A stretch of DNA of 64,000 bases from Vibrio sinaloensis DSM 21326 (lineage in GTDB: Bacteria; Pseudomonadota; Gammaproteobacteria; Enterobacterales; Vibrionaceae): NCBI RefSeq assembly GCF_000189275.1, contig NZ_AEVT01000056.1:62001-126000 (forward strand), read 5' to 3'. Of this stretch, positions 10,630 through 19,359 are shown in pieces. Position 1 is the stretch's first letter. The number at the start of each line of letters is the position of its first letter. The notes beneath the pieces are model-generated. The model ran no database searches. It was not told the origin of the DNA and saw nothing but the letters and a program-made list of their open reading frames with translations. A program made the position numbers and the translations under genes.

Positions 10630-10774
10630 ATTAATATCCTTTAGTGGAAACCATGCGCCAGCTGACAAAGGAATATATGAATGAAATTTTATATTGTTTC
10701 TAGAGTGAATATTAAAGTTTTAGTGGTATGTTACAAATAAAAATATCAACTATAATGCATACAGGAATATTTCC

Positions 10775-10793
10775 CTAGGCTGTGGAAGCCTAG
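10775..10793. other. Perfect hairpin upstream of cqsA
   Basis: CTAGGCT and AGCCTAG flank a five-base loop between the TDT gene end and the cqsA start. Neither strand has a T run, so a terminator role for the TDT transcript is only possible. Nothing else stands out between 10630 and 10813. Confidence 0.4.
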
Positions 10794-10813
10794 TTATATA
10801 TAAATAGTAGCTA

Positions 10814-11788
10814 TTAATTGACGGTTTGATTTCGTTTATCATCATCAAACAATTCCGGCCAATACATTCTGACATAGCCCACCGAAACCCAAATTACTAA
10901 TCCGGTAGCCACACTAAGTTCGAATAAGCCAAACTTATGTAGCCAGTGCCATTGAGGATGATACTGCTCAAAAAAGCTTGTGAGTCTATGCATGGCTATC
11001 GCACTGATCACCGATGGAAAGGTCACAGCGGCAATCGATGGCTGAAACTTAAGCCTTAATAAGCGGATGTAACAAAGATAGATAAACAGCGTCATTGTGA
11101 CAGCGATTCCAGCCAATGCACCGGTCAAAATTGGATCAGGTTCTGAAAAATTGACTAAGTAGGTCGCGAGCGTGAGGTTGATTGGCGCCGCCATGATTGC
11201 AAGCGTTGGCCTTGCACGTCTGGGTAACATGCCTTCAAACATGAGCCTATACAGCACCAGCGGCAGCATAAAGAAGTAGATAGTGATACAGGTGTTCACC
11301 AAGGTTTCTGAGAAAACCGTATGACCAAATTGGGTTCCTGCGAGCGAACTACTGATTAATCCAACAGGATACAGAAACCAGCTCGGAACCAAGTTACACA
11401 TTTTAAAGTTGGTCAGTTGGAATCCAAAAAACATGATCGCCATAGTTAAGTGGAGCAGTAAAGCGGCAAACCAGAGAGGGTAGGCAATCATCGGAGAAAT
11501 GACGGCGAGATAGTCACAAAGGATCAACAATGCCATCGTCATTGGAGCCATGAGACTGCCACTCAGTGGATGACGGATATCGTTGATAAAGGTGTTGAAA
11601 TTGGTGAAATACTTAACCAACACAGGAAACAGAAGAATGGCGCCTAAGCCAGCTAAATAAGGACGAATAATAATCCCGACTTCCGGTATGTACAACGCCC
11701 AAGCATGACCCAAGCCTATCATTCCCAATGCCAATGCTGCTTGAGATGGGGGGACACTTTGAAATTGAGTTAAACGTCTCCAGTTCAA
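10814..11788 (-). CDS. TDT/SLAC1-family transporter
   Basis: Inner-membrane protein of 324 residues with about ten hydrophobic segments and very short termini, resembling the tellurite-resistance/dicarboxylate transporter family (TehA, Mae1, SLAC1 anion channels). Members carry anions such as C4-dicarboxylates, tellurite-related anions or chloride. The substrate cannot be read from the sequence. It lies 115 bases downstream of clcA on the same strand and upstream of cqsA, without obvious coupling to quorum sensing. Confidence 0.75.
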   Translation of the reverse strand: MNWRRLTQFQSVPPSQAALALGMIGLGHAWALYIPEVGIIIRPYLAGLGAILLFPVLVKYFTNFNTFINDIRHPLSGSLMAPMTMALLILCDYLAVISPMIAYPLWFAALLLHLTMAIMFFGFQLTNFKMCNLVPSWFLYPVGLISSSLAGTQFGHTVFSETLVNTCITIYFFMLPLVLYRLMFEGMLPRRARPTLAIMAAPINLTLATYLVNFSEPDPILTGALAGIAVTMTLFIYLCYIRLLRLKFQPSIAAVTFPSVISAIAMHRLTSFFEQYHPQWHWLHKFGLFELSVATGLVIWVSVGYVRMYWPELFDDDKRNQTVN

Positions 11789-11902
11789 CGAGGTATTCCT
11801 TTGCCTTGCGAGTAAATGCTCTAAATTTGGCTTGCGTTACTGAAAACACAAGCCAATTTTTAGCGGCTGATCATAGCAAGCCAAACGGTTGCGATGCAAT
11901 TA

Positions 11903-13303
11903 TCAATTAGCGTCGCGAGGGAGATCTTCTTGTCTTAACTTCTCATTTTTTAAAGTTCTGTGAAGTAACTGACTGTAAATTGGTTGTCCACCGAGCAGTT
12001 GAGCGAATATAACCGCGCCTAGACTGGTGATGATTAGCGGGAGAATTAAGTAATAATTGTTAGTCATTTCAATGACTAATAGAATGCCCGTAATGGGTGC
12101 TCTAACAGTGGCTGCAAATAAAGCACCCATTCCGGCAATGGCGAACATTCCTGGGTCTATCATCAGTTCAGGAAGCAGACCTTTCGCGATTAACCCAAAC
12201 GCATAGCCAAATAAAGTTCCCAGTGCCAACATAGGAGCAAAGATACCGCCGGGAGCACCAGAACCAAAACAGATCATTGTCGTGGCGATACGCGCAACAA
12301 AGAGAATTAACAAAAAGCCTGCGGTGTAATCTCCTTTAGTAATGTTTGGGATAAGCGCGATGCCACCCCCAGTAATCTCGGGCATATACAACAGTGTTAT
12401 GCCAAAACAACCACCAATTAAACTGCCTGTGATTAAGTAGCGTTTACGGTCGTTACGATGAATCCTTGCAAACATGTCTTGTGACAATGTCACTAGTCGA
12501 TTAAAGACCACACCGAAGATGCCGAACATAATGCCCAGTAATAGAAATAGCCAGAGTGCAGGAAGTTCAGGCGGCTGATACTGAGGCATGGTAATGACAG
12601 CATGTTGACCATTGATGTAGCGAAAGACTATGTTCGCTGACACCGCAGAAATGATCACTGCTCTGATAGAGATAAGGGAGTAGCGGAACTGAGGTCTCAT
12701 CTCCTCGACAACGAACATGATCCCCGCAAGAGGCGCGTTAAAAGCCGCAGCCAAGCCGCCGGCCGCACCAGAGGCGAGAAGGCTATGCCGAGTATCGTCG
12801 TTTTTTACGCGGAATATGTCCGTTACCATACGACCGATAGCGCCACCCATTTGGACAGTAGGACCTTCTCGTCCAAGCACCATGCCTGAGCCAAGTGCGC
12901 CCATACCACCAAAAAACTTAACTGGAATCACGCGCCACCAGCGAACAGGTCTGATGCCATCCATTGCGCCTTCAATTTCAGGAATGCCTGAGCCAGCCGC
13001 TTCTGGAGCAAAGCGGTGAACCAAAAAGTAACCCACGAATGCAAGAGCTGCGCTGATTAGGAACGCGGCAAGCCAGAGAGGAAGAGCACTGCCAATCGCT
13101 TCTTTGAGCCAATCAGTTCGAGTCTCTGACACGAAATGAACGGCGAGTTCAAATAAGGTCCCGACAAACCCGGCTAACACGCCAACCGCTAGTGACAGCA
13201 ATAATACCGAAATGGGTGTCTTATCTTTAGAGAGAAATTGATTAATGGCATCCTTCGGCATGGTGGCAAGAAGGGATTGCTTAATTTTCTCTCTTTTGGT
13301 CAT
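11903..13303 (-). CDS. clcA: H+/Cl- exchange transporter ClcA
   Basis: CLC-family antiporter of 466 residues, known in enterobacteria for acid resistance. The three Cl-binding signatures are present: GSGIPEIEG (residues 104–112), GREGP with the gating Glu146, and GAPGGIFAP. The inner proton glutamate appears in VVEEMRPQFRY. This proton glutamate marks an exchanger, not a channel. ATG 13303 gives the usual cytoplasmic N-terminus. The gene is transcribed away from the structured region at 13490–13714. Confidence 0.93.
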   Translation of the reverse strand: MTKREKIKQSLLATMPKDAINQFLSKDKTPISVLLLSLAVGVLAGFVGTLFELAVHFVSETRTDWLKEAIGSALPLWLAAFLISAALAFVGYFLVHRFAPEAAGSGIPEIEGAMDGIRPVRWWRVIPVKFFGGMGALGSGMVLGREGPTVQMGGAIGRMVTDIFRVKNDDTRHSLLASGAAGGLAAAFNAPLAGIMFVVEEMRPQFRYSLISIRAVIISAVSANIVFRYINGQHAVITMPQYQPPELPALWLFLLLGIMFGIFGVVFNRLVTLSQDMFARIHRNDRKRYLITGSLIGGCFGITLLYMPEITGGGIALIPNITKGDYTAGFLLILFVARIATTMICFGSGAPGGIFAPMLALGTLFGYAFGLIAKGLLPELMIDPGMFAIAGMGALFAATVRAPITGILLVIEMTNNYYLILPLIITSLGAVIFAQLLGGQPIYSQLLHRTLKNEKLRQEDLPRDAN

Positions 13304-13456
13304 GGAAAGGGGCGCCTCGTATTATTTAGGGAAGGAAACTATTTACGCAAATTATACGCCTGTCTATAAGTAACTATAGCGCCAAGATTGCAATATTGAT
13401 TTCCAAAATTGATGGCTAGCGAGTGAGAGAAAGATCAAAACTGCAATGAAAGGAAA

Positions 13457-13485
13457 TTAGGAGCAGTATCACAATTCAATACAAT
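13457..13485 (+). promoter_or_regulatory. Possible promoter of the structured RNA
   Basis: TACAAT at 13480–13485 resembles a -10 box. TTAGGA lies 17 bases upstream as a weak -35. The predicted start near 13491 coincides with the first hairpin of the RNA candidate. Inference only. Confidence 0.35.
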
Positions 13486-13489
13486 GGGG

Positions 13490-13714
13490 AGGTGAGATTA
13501 CCTTGCAAAATGGCGACTATAGACCATAGTTAAAGGGTAAGACATACCGAACCAACCCGCATGGAGGAAAACGTGTCTTACCTACAATTTGGATGGATTC
13601 AATTTAGTCAATTCAGATCCTCGTTTTTTATCAGGCGGCTTACATAGAGTACCTGATTCGCAGACTCACGATTGAGTAACGAGGGATAGGGCGCACTTGA
13701 ATGTGCGCCTTTTG
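13490..13714 (+). ncRNA. Candidate structured small RNA (unnamed)
   Basis: This 225-base stretch between clcA and the COG0523 gene has no convincing protein gene but is packed with exact inverted repeats in series. AGGT/ACCT lies at 13490–13503. ACTAT/ATAGT lies at 13516–13530. GGTAAGACA (13536–13544) pairs with TGTCTTACC (13574–13582). CCTCGTT (13619–13625) pairs with AACGAGG (13678–13684) and encloses two hairpins, ATCAGG/CCTGAT (13630–13657) and ACTCA/TGAGT (13664–13677), forming a three-way junction. It ends in GGCGCAC/GTGCGCC (13690–13709) with TTTT on the plus strand. Both neighbours are on the minus strand, so it is not a leader or trailer of either. Several GGA triplets are present, but too few to claim a CsrB-type RNA. 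I do not recognise the family. Confidence 0.6.
13690..13713 (+). terminator. Terminator of the structured RNA
   Basis: GGCGCAC and GTGCGCC pair around TTGAAT, followed by TTTT on the plus strand only. On the minus strand no T run follows, so it belongs to a plus-strand transcript. Confidence 0.7.
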
Positions 13715-13732
13715 TCGTTTGAGGGGTAGCAA

Positions 13733-14716
13733 TTAATCGACGAGGTTCGAGATCTGTTTAAGTACACCTTCCAACTGATCCCATGGAAGTAATTGGCTAT
13801 CAATCACTTCAATCCTGCTCTCAAAACCTTCCAATGACATTTGATTGACCGATACAACACCATTGCTGACATTGAACGCGTAGCACCCTGAGTTGGTGTT
13901 CATAACCCCTTTGACACGCTCTGCCGTTATGTCAGATAGCACTGAGAAAAGATCATCGAAATTGAACTCAACTTCTGAGCCAAAGATCCAACCGCAGCTA
14001 AAGTAACCCTGCCCCTTGTTTTCTTTTCGAATGAAGCTTTGATTCGGTGGCAGTTGAAACTGCGGCTCCATTTCTGCGTGTTCATGATGGTGCGAAGCGA
14101 CAGGACTTGTCTCTACTTCTGCATTTCGTCTAGGGCTATCCAGTAATTCGACTGGGAATCGGCCTTGCTTGACGAGCTGACTGAAGATCTTAGGAGGGTT
14201 TTGGTCTGTCACCCAATCATTAAACGCATCAATATCACTTACATGGCACTCGTCTACCTTGTTGCCAATAATAATGTCTGAGATGGCAAGTTGGTCTGTG
14301 AAGTTTGTGTTTTCAAGATACTTACTGTTAGATAAGTTACGTGGGTCGACGAGGCCAATGGTCGCACGCAGTTCGATGTAATCTTTAAACTGCTCAGATG
14401 TTAATGTCGCTAGCACTTTATGTGCGTGGCCTAATCCTGTTGGCTCAACAATCAGTCGATCAGGCTGTGTTCTTAGTAGTGCTGTGATTGCAACTGACAT
14501 CGGGACGCCAGCAGCGCAGCACATACAACCTCCAGGAACTTCTTTAATCATCGCCCCCTGATCCGTCATCATTGCACCGTCAATGCCGATTTCACCAAAC
14601 TCATTGACTAATACCGCCCAATTTTCATTTTCGGGTTTGTCTTTTAATAAGCTCAATATCGCGGTTGTTTTTCCTGTACCTAGGAAACCAGTGATAATGT
14701 TGGTTGGAATTCTCAT
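13733..14716 (-). CDS. COG0523 (CobW-type) GTPase, probable zinc metallochaperone
   Basis: G3E-family P-loop GTPase of 327 residues. It shows Walker A GFLGTGKT (about residues 9–16), the signature metal-binding GGCMCC, the GTP-specificity NKVD, and a His-rich linker (SHHHEH) before the C-terminal CobW domain. COG0523 proteins deliver metals, and Zur-controlled members serve zinc. A near-perfect Zur-type box lies 26–38 bases upstream, which favours the zinc role over cobalamin or nitrile hydratase subgroups. ATG 14716 is chosen because MRIPTNIITGF begins the P-loop strand directly; the longer frame to 14779 would run through the Zur box. Confidence 0.88.
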   Translation of the reverse strand: MRIPTNIITGFLGTGKTTAILSLLKDKPENENWAVLVNEFGEIGIDGAMMTDQGAMIKEVPGGCMCCAAGVPMSVAITALLRTQPDRLIVEPTGLGHAHKVLATLTSEQFKDYIELRATIGLVDPRNLSNSKYLENTNFTDQLAISDIIIGNKVDECHVSDIDAFNDWVTDQNPPKIFSQLVKQGRFPVELLDSPRRNAEVETSPVASHHHEHAEMEPQFQLPPNQSFIRKENKGQGYFSCGWIFGSEVEFNFDDLFSVLSDITAERVKGVMNTNSGCYAFNVSNGVVSVNQMSLEGFESRIEVIDSQLLPWDQLEGVLKQISNLVD

Positions 14717-14741
14717 TAGAAATATCTCGAGTCTGATGTTT

Positions 14742-14754
14742 GTTACACTATAAC
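14742..14754 (-). promoter_or_regulatory. Zur-like operator
   Basis: GTTACACTATAAC fits the gamma-proteobacterial Zur core GTTATANTATAAC at all but one position. It sits inside the longer exact dyad TTTGTTA…TAACAAA (14739–14757). Repression under zinc sufficiency is inferred. Confidence 0.65.
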
Positions 14755-14777
14755 AAAAGTGGTTTTCAAATGAAGAC

Positions 14778-14804
14778 AAAAAAGGGCAGTTTCATACTGC
14801 CCTT
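14778..14804 (-). terminator. Intrinsic terminator of ylqF
   Basis: AAGGGCAGT (14782–14790) pairs with ACTGCCCTT (14796–14804). Read leftwards it runs into T residues. It isolates the Zur-box promoter from ylqF transcription. Confidence 0.85.
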
Positions 14805-14810
14805 ATTCTG

Positions 14811-15746
14811 TTAGCGTTTGTTTTTGAGATAACGCTTACGTCTCTCTTCTTTCTTCTTCGCCTTTTCTTCCGCTTTGCGAGTTGCTTCAATTTCAACTTC
14901 GATAAGCTCTTGGGTAATCATATCTGGAAGCTCTAAAGTGACTTGACCCAGTGTTCCATTGCGAAGCTCATGTAGCAGAATTTCAGAGCACTTATGCAAA
15001 TCGACGCGGCCGCCCGCACGTAATGCACCTCGGCGTCGACCAATCTCTTCCATCAGTTCTATGTCGCTCTCAGGCAGTTCCTCGATTTGGTAACGCTCTT
15101 GTAAACGTTGTGGATAGGCTTTTGCGAGGTACTCAACCGTATAGAACGCGACTTCGTCGTATTCCATTGCGGTGTCTTTTACGGCACCAGTTGCGGCAAG
15201 ACGAAATCCACTGTGTGGGTTTTCTACTTTCGGCCACAAAATTCCAGGCGTGTCTGAAAGGACAATGCCATTCTGTAAGTTGATTCGTTGCTGACGACGT
15301 GTCACAGCAGGTTGGTTTCCAGTTACGGCGACGCTTCGACCAGCGAGCGTATTAATAATGGTCGACTTGCCGACGTTGGGAATCCCCATAATCATGGTGC
15401 GAATATTCTTACCAATCTCTTCACGGTGAGGCGCTAGTTTACGGCAAAGTTCTAGAATCTTATTTACTTCTTGCACGTTAGACGTGGTAATCGCCATCGC
15501 TTTCACGTTGTTTTCTTTTTCGAAGTGTTCAATCCATAGCTCTGTGAGTTCTGGATCCGCGAGGTCACGCTTATTCAGCACTTTTACGACGGGTTTGTCA
15601 CCGCGAAGTTCAGAGATCATAGGGTTTTCGCTACTGAACGGAATGCGGGCATCTAACACTTCAATAATGACGTCAACTTGTGGGATCGCTTCTTCGATTT
15701 CTTTGCGGGCTTTGTGCATGTGCCCAGGAAACCATTGGATAGACAT
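14811..15746 (-). CDS. ylqF: Ribosome biogenesis GTPase YlqF/RbgA
   Basis: Circularly permuted GTPase of 311 residues that helps late assembly of the 50S subunit (family knowledge, mainly from Bacillus). The permuted order is visible: N-terminal WFPGHM, then G4 NKRD (about residues 58–61), G1 GIPNVGKST (about 121–129), and G3 DTPG. The C-terminus ends in a Lys/Glu-rich helix followed by a basic tail typical for RNA contact. Start ATG 15746 gives the conserved MSIQWFPGHMHKA. Single gene with its own terminator. Confidence 0.92.
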   Translation of the reverse strand: MSIQWFPGHMHKARKEIEEAIPQVDVIIEVLDARIPFSSENPMISELRGDKPVVKVLNKRDLADPELTELWIEHFEKENNVKAMAITTSNVQEVNKILELCRKLAPHREEIGKNIRTMIMGIPNVGKSTIINTLAGRSVAVTGNQPAVTRRQQRINLQNGIVLSDTPGILWPKVENPHSGFRLAATGAVKDTAMEYDEVAFYTVEYLAKAYPQRLQERYQIEELPESDIELMEEIGRRRGALRAGGRVDLHKCSEILLHELRNGTLGQVTLELPDMITQELIEVEIEATRKAEEKAKKKEERRKRYLKNKR

Positions 15747-15944
15747 AGGTAGGACCTTGGAATACTTGATTTTCGTTAATTGTAAGGGTTATCAACTAAG
15801 AGTAAAGCGCAATCCTAGCTTAGCGATAAAGCGTAACTATGCTTGCACAAAATTTCGTCAAACAGGTCAGTATGCATGAGCATTGCGTGAGGAATTTGGT
15901 GAGTCTAAAAAAGAGAAGCGAAATCAAGCAAATAAAGCGAAAAA

Positions 15945-15956
15945 CGAAACGTTTCG
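15945..15956. promoter_or_regulatory. LacI/GalR-type palindrome in a 378-base gap
   Basis: CGAAACGTTTCG is an exact 12-base palindrome with the AAACGTTT centre seen in Cra and PurR operators. It lies 199 bases before ylqF and 169 bases before the Aer-like gene. The rest of 15747–16124 is AT-rich and holds no gene that I can see. Confidence 0.4.
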
Positions 15957-16124
15957 ATGTGATGGCCCAAATCCCCTAACTCACTGATAGACAAAATATA
16001 ATCAGGACGCATTAAAATTCAGCAAACGTAAGATAAATTTATGAAAATGTGACATTCATATTTTGTCATATATTGAATTATGTATATATTCGCGTGCAAC
16101 AAAAACTAATACATAAGTTTAGAA

Positions 16125-17684
16125 ATGACTGTCAGTACTTCTTCCGCCCGTGAAACTCTATTAAACGACAACGAGCAACTTGTTTCGACCACTGACCTGA
16201 AAGGGGTCATAACCTACAGTAACGAAGCGTTTTGCCGCATCGCTGAATACTCGCAGCAAGAATTGTTAGGTCAAAACCACAACCTCGTTCGCCACAGTGA
16301 TATGCCTAAAGCTGCGTTTGCGGACATGTGGGAGCGTCTGAAGCAAGGCAAAGCTTGGCGAGGTATAGTTAAGAACAGAACTAAGTCGGGTGGATATTAC
16401 TGGGTCGATGCTTATGTCACGCCGATTTATGAAAACGGCCAAATGAGCGGTTATCAGTCGGTACGTGTCAAACCGAAAGCGGAGTGGGTAACCATTGCCG
16501 CTAAAGCTTATAAGGGCCTGATTAACGCAGAAAAATCCGGACGAAGCTGGTCTTTACAGATAAGCGACAGTGTTCGTTATGCTATTTTACTTGGCTCTCT
16601 TTCGGCACCGATGTTATCTAACCTAATGCAGATGGGCCAAGCGGCTTCTTGGTTGTGTAGTGTTCTGCCTCTTTCAGTGCTCGCTTTGCTGTTTAGGCAG
16701 GAATTGATCGATACACCGTCACAGCTAAAAAAGCTGCAAACCAAATTTGATAGTATTAGCCGCTTAGTGTATTCCGGTAACAGCAAGTTCTCTGTCGCAG
16801 ATTTTCACATTAAGTTGCTGTCTGCAAGAATTAGAACGGTTTTGGGCCGTATGACGGATTCTGCTAAGCCTCTACAAGATCTAGCTGACAACTTAAGCGC
16901 GACGTCATATCAAGTCACTGAAGCGTTAGATCAGCAAACAAAAGACATTCTTCAAGTTCGTGAAGCGACTGAAGAGGTTGAAATTGCAGCAAATGAAGTG
17001 TCTAACAGTGCGCAAGAAGCTCACCAGATTGTTGATGTCACCATAGAAACTTGTGCCGGAGCGAAGGAAAGCATTCATCAAACGCACACCAATCTCGAAA
17101 ACCTCAGTGCGCAGGCAGAAAAAGCGACACAAACCACTTATCACTTAAGCGAACAAGCACAAAACGTCAGCCAGATGATGGAAGAAATTGGCGGGATTGC
17201 TGAGCAAACGAACTTATTGGCGTTAAATGCAGCGATCGAAGCCGCTCGTGCTGGTGAGCAGGGACGAGGTTTTGCGGTGGTCGCAGACGAAGTGCGAGCA
17301 TTGTCAGGGCGTACTTCTAACGCCACGGTACAGATTAAAGAAAGCATCGAAGCCATGCTTTCTACTATTGAAAGCTGGCAGAAAGAGATCATCACAAATC
17401 AAGAGCAAACGAATGAGTGTGGGGAAGTGGCCAAGCTAAGTGCAGATCGTTTATCTGAAGTTGAGACACTGATGACTTCTATGAGTGAGCTGATGAAAAC
17501 GGTCGACAGTTCGGCGAGCCAGCAACGCCAGCTTTCTAGCAATGTTAATTTGCACATTCAGTCTATCGCATCAACAGCAGAGCAAAATTTAGCGGCGACA
17601 CACTCCGTGAGAACCCATGCCACTGAATTGAAAGAACAGGTTAACGAGTTCTATCAGTTGGCCAAACGTTTTGAAGACAGATAG
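16125..17684 (+). CDS. Aer-like PAS chemoreceptor
   Basis: Energy/redox taxis receptor of 519 residues. The N-terminal PAS domain (about 12–110) carries the Aer-type stretch [20 protein letters not shown] and GYYWVD, which in Aer binds FAD. A central hydrophobic pair (about 146–190) anchors it without a periplasmic sensor domain. A HAMP-like region follows, then the signalling hairpin [23 protein letters not shown] binding is inferred from family resemblance. Vibrios have several Aer paralogues, so I give no symbol. A terminator follows. Confidence 0.88.
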   Translation: MTVSTSSARETLLNDNEQLVSTTDLKGVITYSNEAFCRIAEYSQQELLGQNHNLVRHSDMPKAAFADMWERLKQGKAWRGIVKNRTKSGGYYWVDAYVTPIYENGQMSGYQSVRVKPKAEWVTIAAKAYKGLINAEKSGRSWSLQISDSVRYAILLGSLSAPMLSNLMQMGQAASWLCSVLPLSVLALLFRQELIDTPSQLKKLQTKFDSISRLVYSGNSKFSVADFHIKLLSARIRTVLGRMTDSAKPLQDLADNLSATSYQVTEALDQQTKDILQVREATEEVEIAANEVSNSAQEAHQIVDVTIETCAGAKESIHQTHTNLENLSAQAEKATQTTYHLSEQAQNVSQMMEEIGGIAEQTNLLALNAAIEAARAGEQGRGFAVVADEVRALSGRTSNATVQIKESIEAMLSTIESWQKEIITNQEQTNECGEVAKLSADRLSEVETLMTSMSELMKTVDSSASQQRQLSSNVNLHIQSIASTAEQNLAATHSVRTHATELKEQVNEFYQLAKRFEDR

Positions 17685-17698
17685 TTTTTAACATGATG

Positions 17699-17722
17699 GC
17701 CCCGCTAAAAAGCGGGGTTCAT
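17699..17722. terminator. Terminator after the Aer-like gene
   Basis: CCCCGCT and AGCGGGG flank AAAA. The T-rich tail is imperfect. Placed between convergent genes, so it may serve both. Confidence 0.75.
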
Positions 17723-17726
17723 TGTT

Positions 17727-18686
17727 TTAGCCGTTAGCTTTATACAGGTATTTTTCGCAGGTGCTATCACTGAGCTTTTTGAGACACTGAGATATCGCGG
17801 CGACTATCACAAAGCCGAACAATAACCGCCCCCAAAATATTGACGTAAAATCTGCACCAATCAGCATCACCAATATCGTGTCTTCTATCATACTGTGAGC
17901 GAGGTTAAGCAACATGACCGCAGTAAAAACATCTTTAGCGGGAATGTGTCCTTTCTTCGCTTCGTTGATCAATAACCCGCCCCCAAAAGAGATGCCTAAC
18001 GTGATCCCAACAATGGTCATGTTGGTTGCTTGAGGGCTAATACCGAGTACTTTTAAGATAGGTCTTAGCATCCATGCCATGACTTTTTCAATACCAAGCA
18101 CTTTTAATAACTTTAGCGTGAATAAGAGACAAGCAACGATGATAAAAATCGCGATTAAGCTTTCTAACTGAGACCACGCCCATTCCAAGTAAGTCTGGCT
18201 GCCTTGGTTTTCAGGTGCCCATACAATCTGGGCTGAGTCTTGAAGCAAGTCGCCCCATTGATAGGTTTGATGCAACAGCCAAGCAAAAAGTAATCCGCCA
18301 CCAAGCCTTACGAGCAACGTCATCATGAGCCCGACTCCAGCACGCTTCGCAACAGCCGCTTCGATGGGTAATGAGTGGGCAACGAGCATTAATGCACTAA
18401 GCACTGAGACTTGGGCAACGGTAAGTTCGGCGTTACTGTTCATAAAGATAAGCAGGCCCGCGTAAATATTGGTAAGCAGTGTGGTCGCCCATACCAGTCC
18501 CATCTCTTCAGGTAGCCCAAGAGCACCCATTAGAGGGGATAAGAATTCACTTAGTAAAGTAATCCCGCCCATTTCTTCAATTACCTTGATAACGAGAATG
18601 ATGGGTATCATCAATTTGTATAGCGTCCAAGTTACGCCGATAATTTCGCGCCACAGCTCTTGGAAGAAACGTTGAACTTTGAACAT
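17727..18686 (-). CDS. Nucleoside-recognition (Gate) domain membrane protein
   Basis: Inner-membrane protein of 319 residues with about eight hydrophobic segments in two halves, each ending in a Gate-type element (GLVWATTLLTNIYAG and GISFGGGLLINEAKKG). It resembles SpmA/SpmB and YjiG/YjiH-type proteins, whose substrates are unclear. ATG 18686 is preferred over the GTG two codons upstream because AAGGA then has eight-base spacing. The divergent Lrp-type regulator is a natural candidate controller, but it is frameshifted here. Confidence 0.7.
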   Translation of the reverse strand: MFKVQRFFQELWREIIGVTWTLYKLMIPIILVIKVIEEMGGITLLSEFLSPLMGALGLPEEMGLVWATTLLTNIYAGLLIFMNSNAELTVAQVSVLSALMLVAHSLPIEAAVAKRAGVGLMMTLLVRLGGGLLFAWLLHQTYQWGDLLQDSAQIVWAPENQGSQTYLEWAWSQLESLIAIFIIVACLLFTLKLLKVLGIEKVMAWMLRPILKVLGISPQATNMTIVGITLGISFGGGLLINEAKKGHIPAKDVFTAVMLLNLAHSMIEDTILVMLIGADFTSIFWGRLLFGFVIVAAISQCLKKLSDSTCEKYLYKANG

Positions 18687-18838
18687 ATCCACTTTCCTTA
18701 ATCATAAGTTCGATGGACAAATGGTAGGCAATCGTTGAGAAATATGATGACTTATATTAATCCTTTCCTGTTATTTATGTTTCCTATTTTGTATAAATAA
18801 CTCATTAAATTTCGTAATTAATAAGGATTGGGAAATAT

Positions 18839-19310
18839 ATGGAAATTGACCGAATAGACAGGAAGATTCTCGCTATTTTGCAGGCCAACAATCGTATCGC
18901 CAATGTTGATCTTGCAGCGGAGGTAGGTCTATCTCCGCCGGCGTGCTTAAAGCGGGTCAAGAGACTTAGAGACGAGAAAGTGATCATTGGTGATGTAGCG
19001 CTTATCAATCCAGCGTTAGCGGGCAATAAGATGACTTTGTTGGTCTCGGTCGAGATGGAGAGGGATAGGGGAGACATTTACAGCGTGTTTCGTCAATCAG
19101 TAGAAAAAGCCCCCCGAGGTGACTCAGTGCTATCAGATTACTGGCGGATACGATTTTATGTTGGTGATTTCTGTGCCCGACATACAAGCATATGAGCGGT
19201 TTATCGAGAGAGTTTTGCATCAAGACAAAAACATTCGCAAATTCCACACTTCAGTATCGACCAAAACAGTCAAATTCAGTACTGGTGTGAACGTAGAAGA
19301 GCTCCCATAA
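18839..19310 (+). pseudogene. Lrp/AsnC-family regulator with frameshift
   Basis: The first frame (18839–19195) encodes the winged-helix domain (IDRKILAILQANNRIANVDL, then LSPPACLKRVKRL) and the start of the ligand-binding domain, then drifts into nonsense after residue 92. The rest of the family sequence (VTQCYQITGGYDFMLVISV… to the stop at 19310) continues in another frame. The switch falls at a run of six C residues (19110–19115). Five would restore APEVTQCY, the usual Lrp-family junction. It is either a genuine one-base insertion or a sequencing error; everything downstream is intact. The nearby divergent nucleoside-recognition gene is its likely target. Confidence 0.85.
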
Positions 19311-19341
19311 AAAATGCCCCGCTAAACGAGCGGGGCATTTT
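19311..19341. terminator. Bidirectional terminator between the Lrp gene and tkt
   Basis: AAAATGCCCCGCT (19311–19323) pairs with AGCGGGGCATTTT (19329–19341). T runs on both strands serve the convergent genes. Confidence 0.9.
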
Positions 19342-19359
19342 AATATCGAGAAGCAGAGA

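Noticed and set aside
13561..13647. 28-codon frame (MEENVSYLQF…) inside the structured RNA region
   Set aside because: No ribosome site at usable distance, and the frame runs straight through the paired stems; kept as a possible dual-function RNA only.
13490..13714. CsrB/CsrC-type or Qrr-type identity for the RNA candidate
   Set aside because: Only a handful of GGA triplets, not regularly placed in hairpin loops, and the conserved Qrr core is absent.
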